Made by a program: the position numbers and the translations under genes. From Dunaliella salina (Eukaryota > Chlorophyta > Chlorophyceae > Chlamydomonadales > Dunaliellaceae): DNA of 16,639 nt. The stretch is taken from NCBI GenBank assembly GCA_002284615.2, contig MU069825.1:1-16639 (forward strand). The letters are read 5' to 3'. Below are positions 16,600 to 16,639 of the stretch, in pieces. Position 1 is the first letter of the stretch. Each line of letters begins with the position of its first letter. The notes under the pieces are model-generated. The model saw only the letters and a list, made by a program, of their open reading frames with translations, was not told where the DNA came from and did not search any database.

Positions 16600-16639
<40 letters not shown>
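16548..16639 (-). other. 3' end of the upstream PRMT10 intron
   Basis: The intron runs off the window. It ends TGCGTGCAG before exon A. Confidence 0.8.
16599..16639. repeat. (TG)n dinucleotide microsatellite at window end
   Basis: TG repeats with one TATG interruption continue to the edge; on the gene strand this is (CA)n within the intron. Confidence 0.95.

Overview
The window looks like nuclear DNA of a green-lineage eukaryote, most likely a chlorophyte alga. The inferred introns begin GTGAG/GTGAC/GTGGG and mostly end GCAG. One split gene matches the plant/green-algal protein arginine methyltransferase PRMT10. The retroelements have an RNase H plus a C-terminal restriction-like nuclease, an architecture known from green-algal non-LTR elements of the Dualen/RandI type. 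A volvocalean such as Dunaliella would fit the intermediate GC, but that is a guess. There is no sign of operons, ribosome binding sites, CRISPR arrays or prokaryotic genes.

Bases 1-8800 are a retrotransposon graveyard. At the left edge is the C-terminal tail of a protein with a TnpB/Fanzor-like RuvC-III motif. Next comes an ancient minus-strand non-LTR element (about 430-2010), itself interrupted by a pentanucleotide tract flanked by 12-bp direct repeats and by a (GAA)n tract. Then follows the zinc-knuckle end of a second retroelement family (about 2440-2945), interrupted by a 111-bp fragment that is only the 3' end of the first family, flanked by a 15-bp target-site duplication. The largest element (about 2946-7312, plus strand) reads PHD finger, unassigned middle domain, RNase H, CCHC knuckle, restriction-like nuclease, 3'UTR and (TTTTC)n tail, with frameshifts and a nonsense codon. 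No reverse transcriptase is visible in it. A 5'-truncated copy lies tail-to-tail with it (7770-8138, minus strand), ending at two overlapping perfect palindromes. A second zinc-knuckle fragment (8275-8660) and a long hairpin (8703-8789) close this half.

Bases 8790-10229 hold nothing I can identify. From 10336 to 16547 the minus strand carries the C-terminal 210 or so codons of PRMT10 in six exons whose phases all match. The 5' half of the gene lies beyond the right edge. Its introns carry a compound tetranucleotide microsatellite, a duplicated splice acceptor, a tRNA-derived SINE-like unit, a second dispersed repeat and two exon-like segments of unknown meaning. The last codons run into an ATTACATTCC-type repeat, so the true C-terminus is uncertain.

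The expressed gene here is PRMT10. The rest is mostly mobile-element debris, useful for reading the insertion mechanism of the RNase H/nuclease element family.
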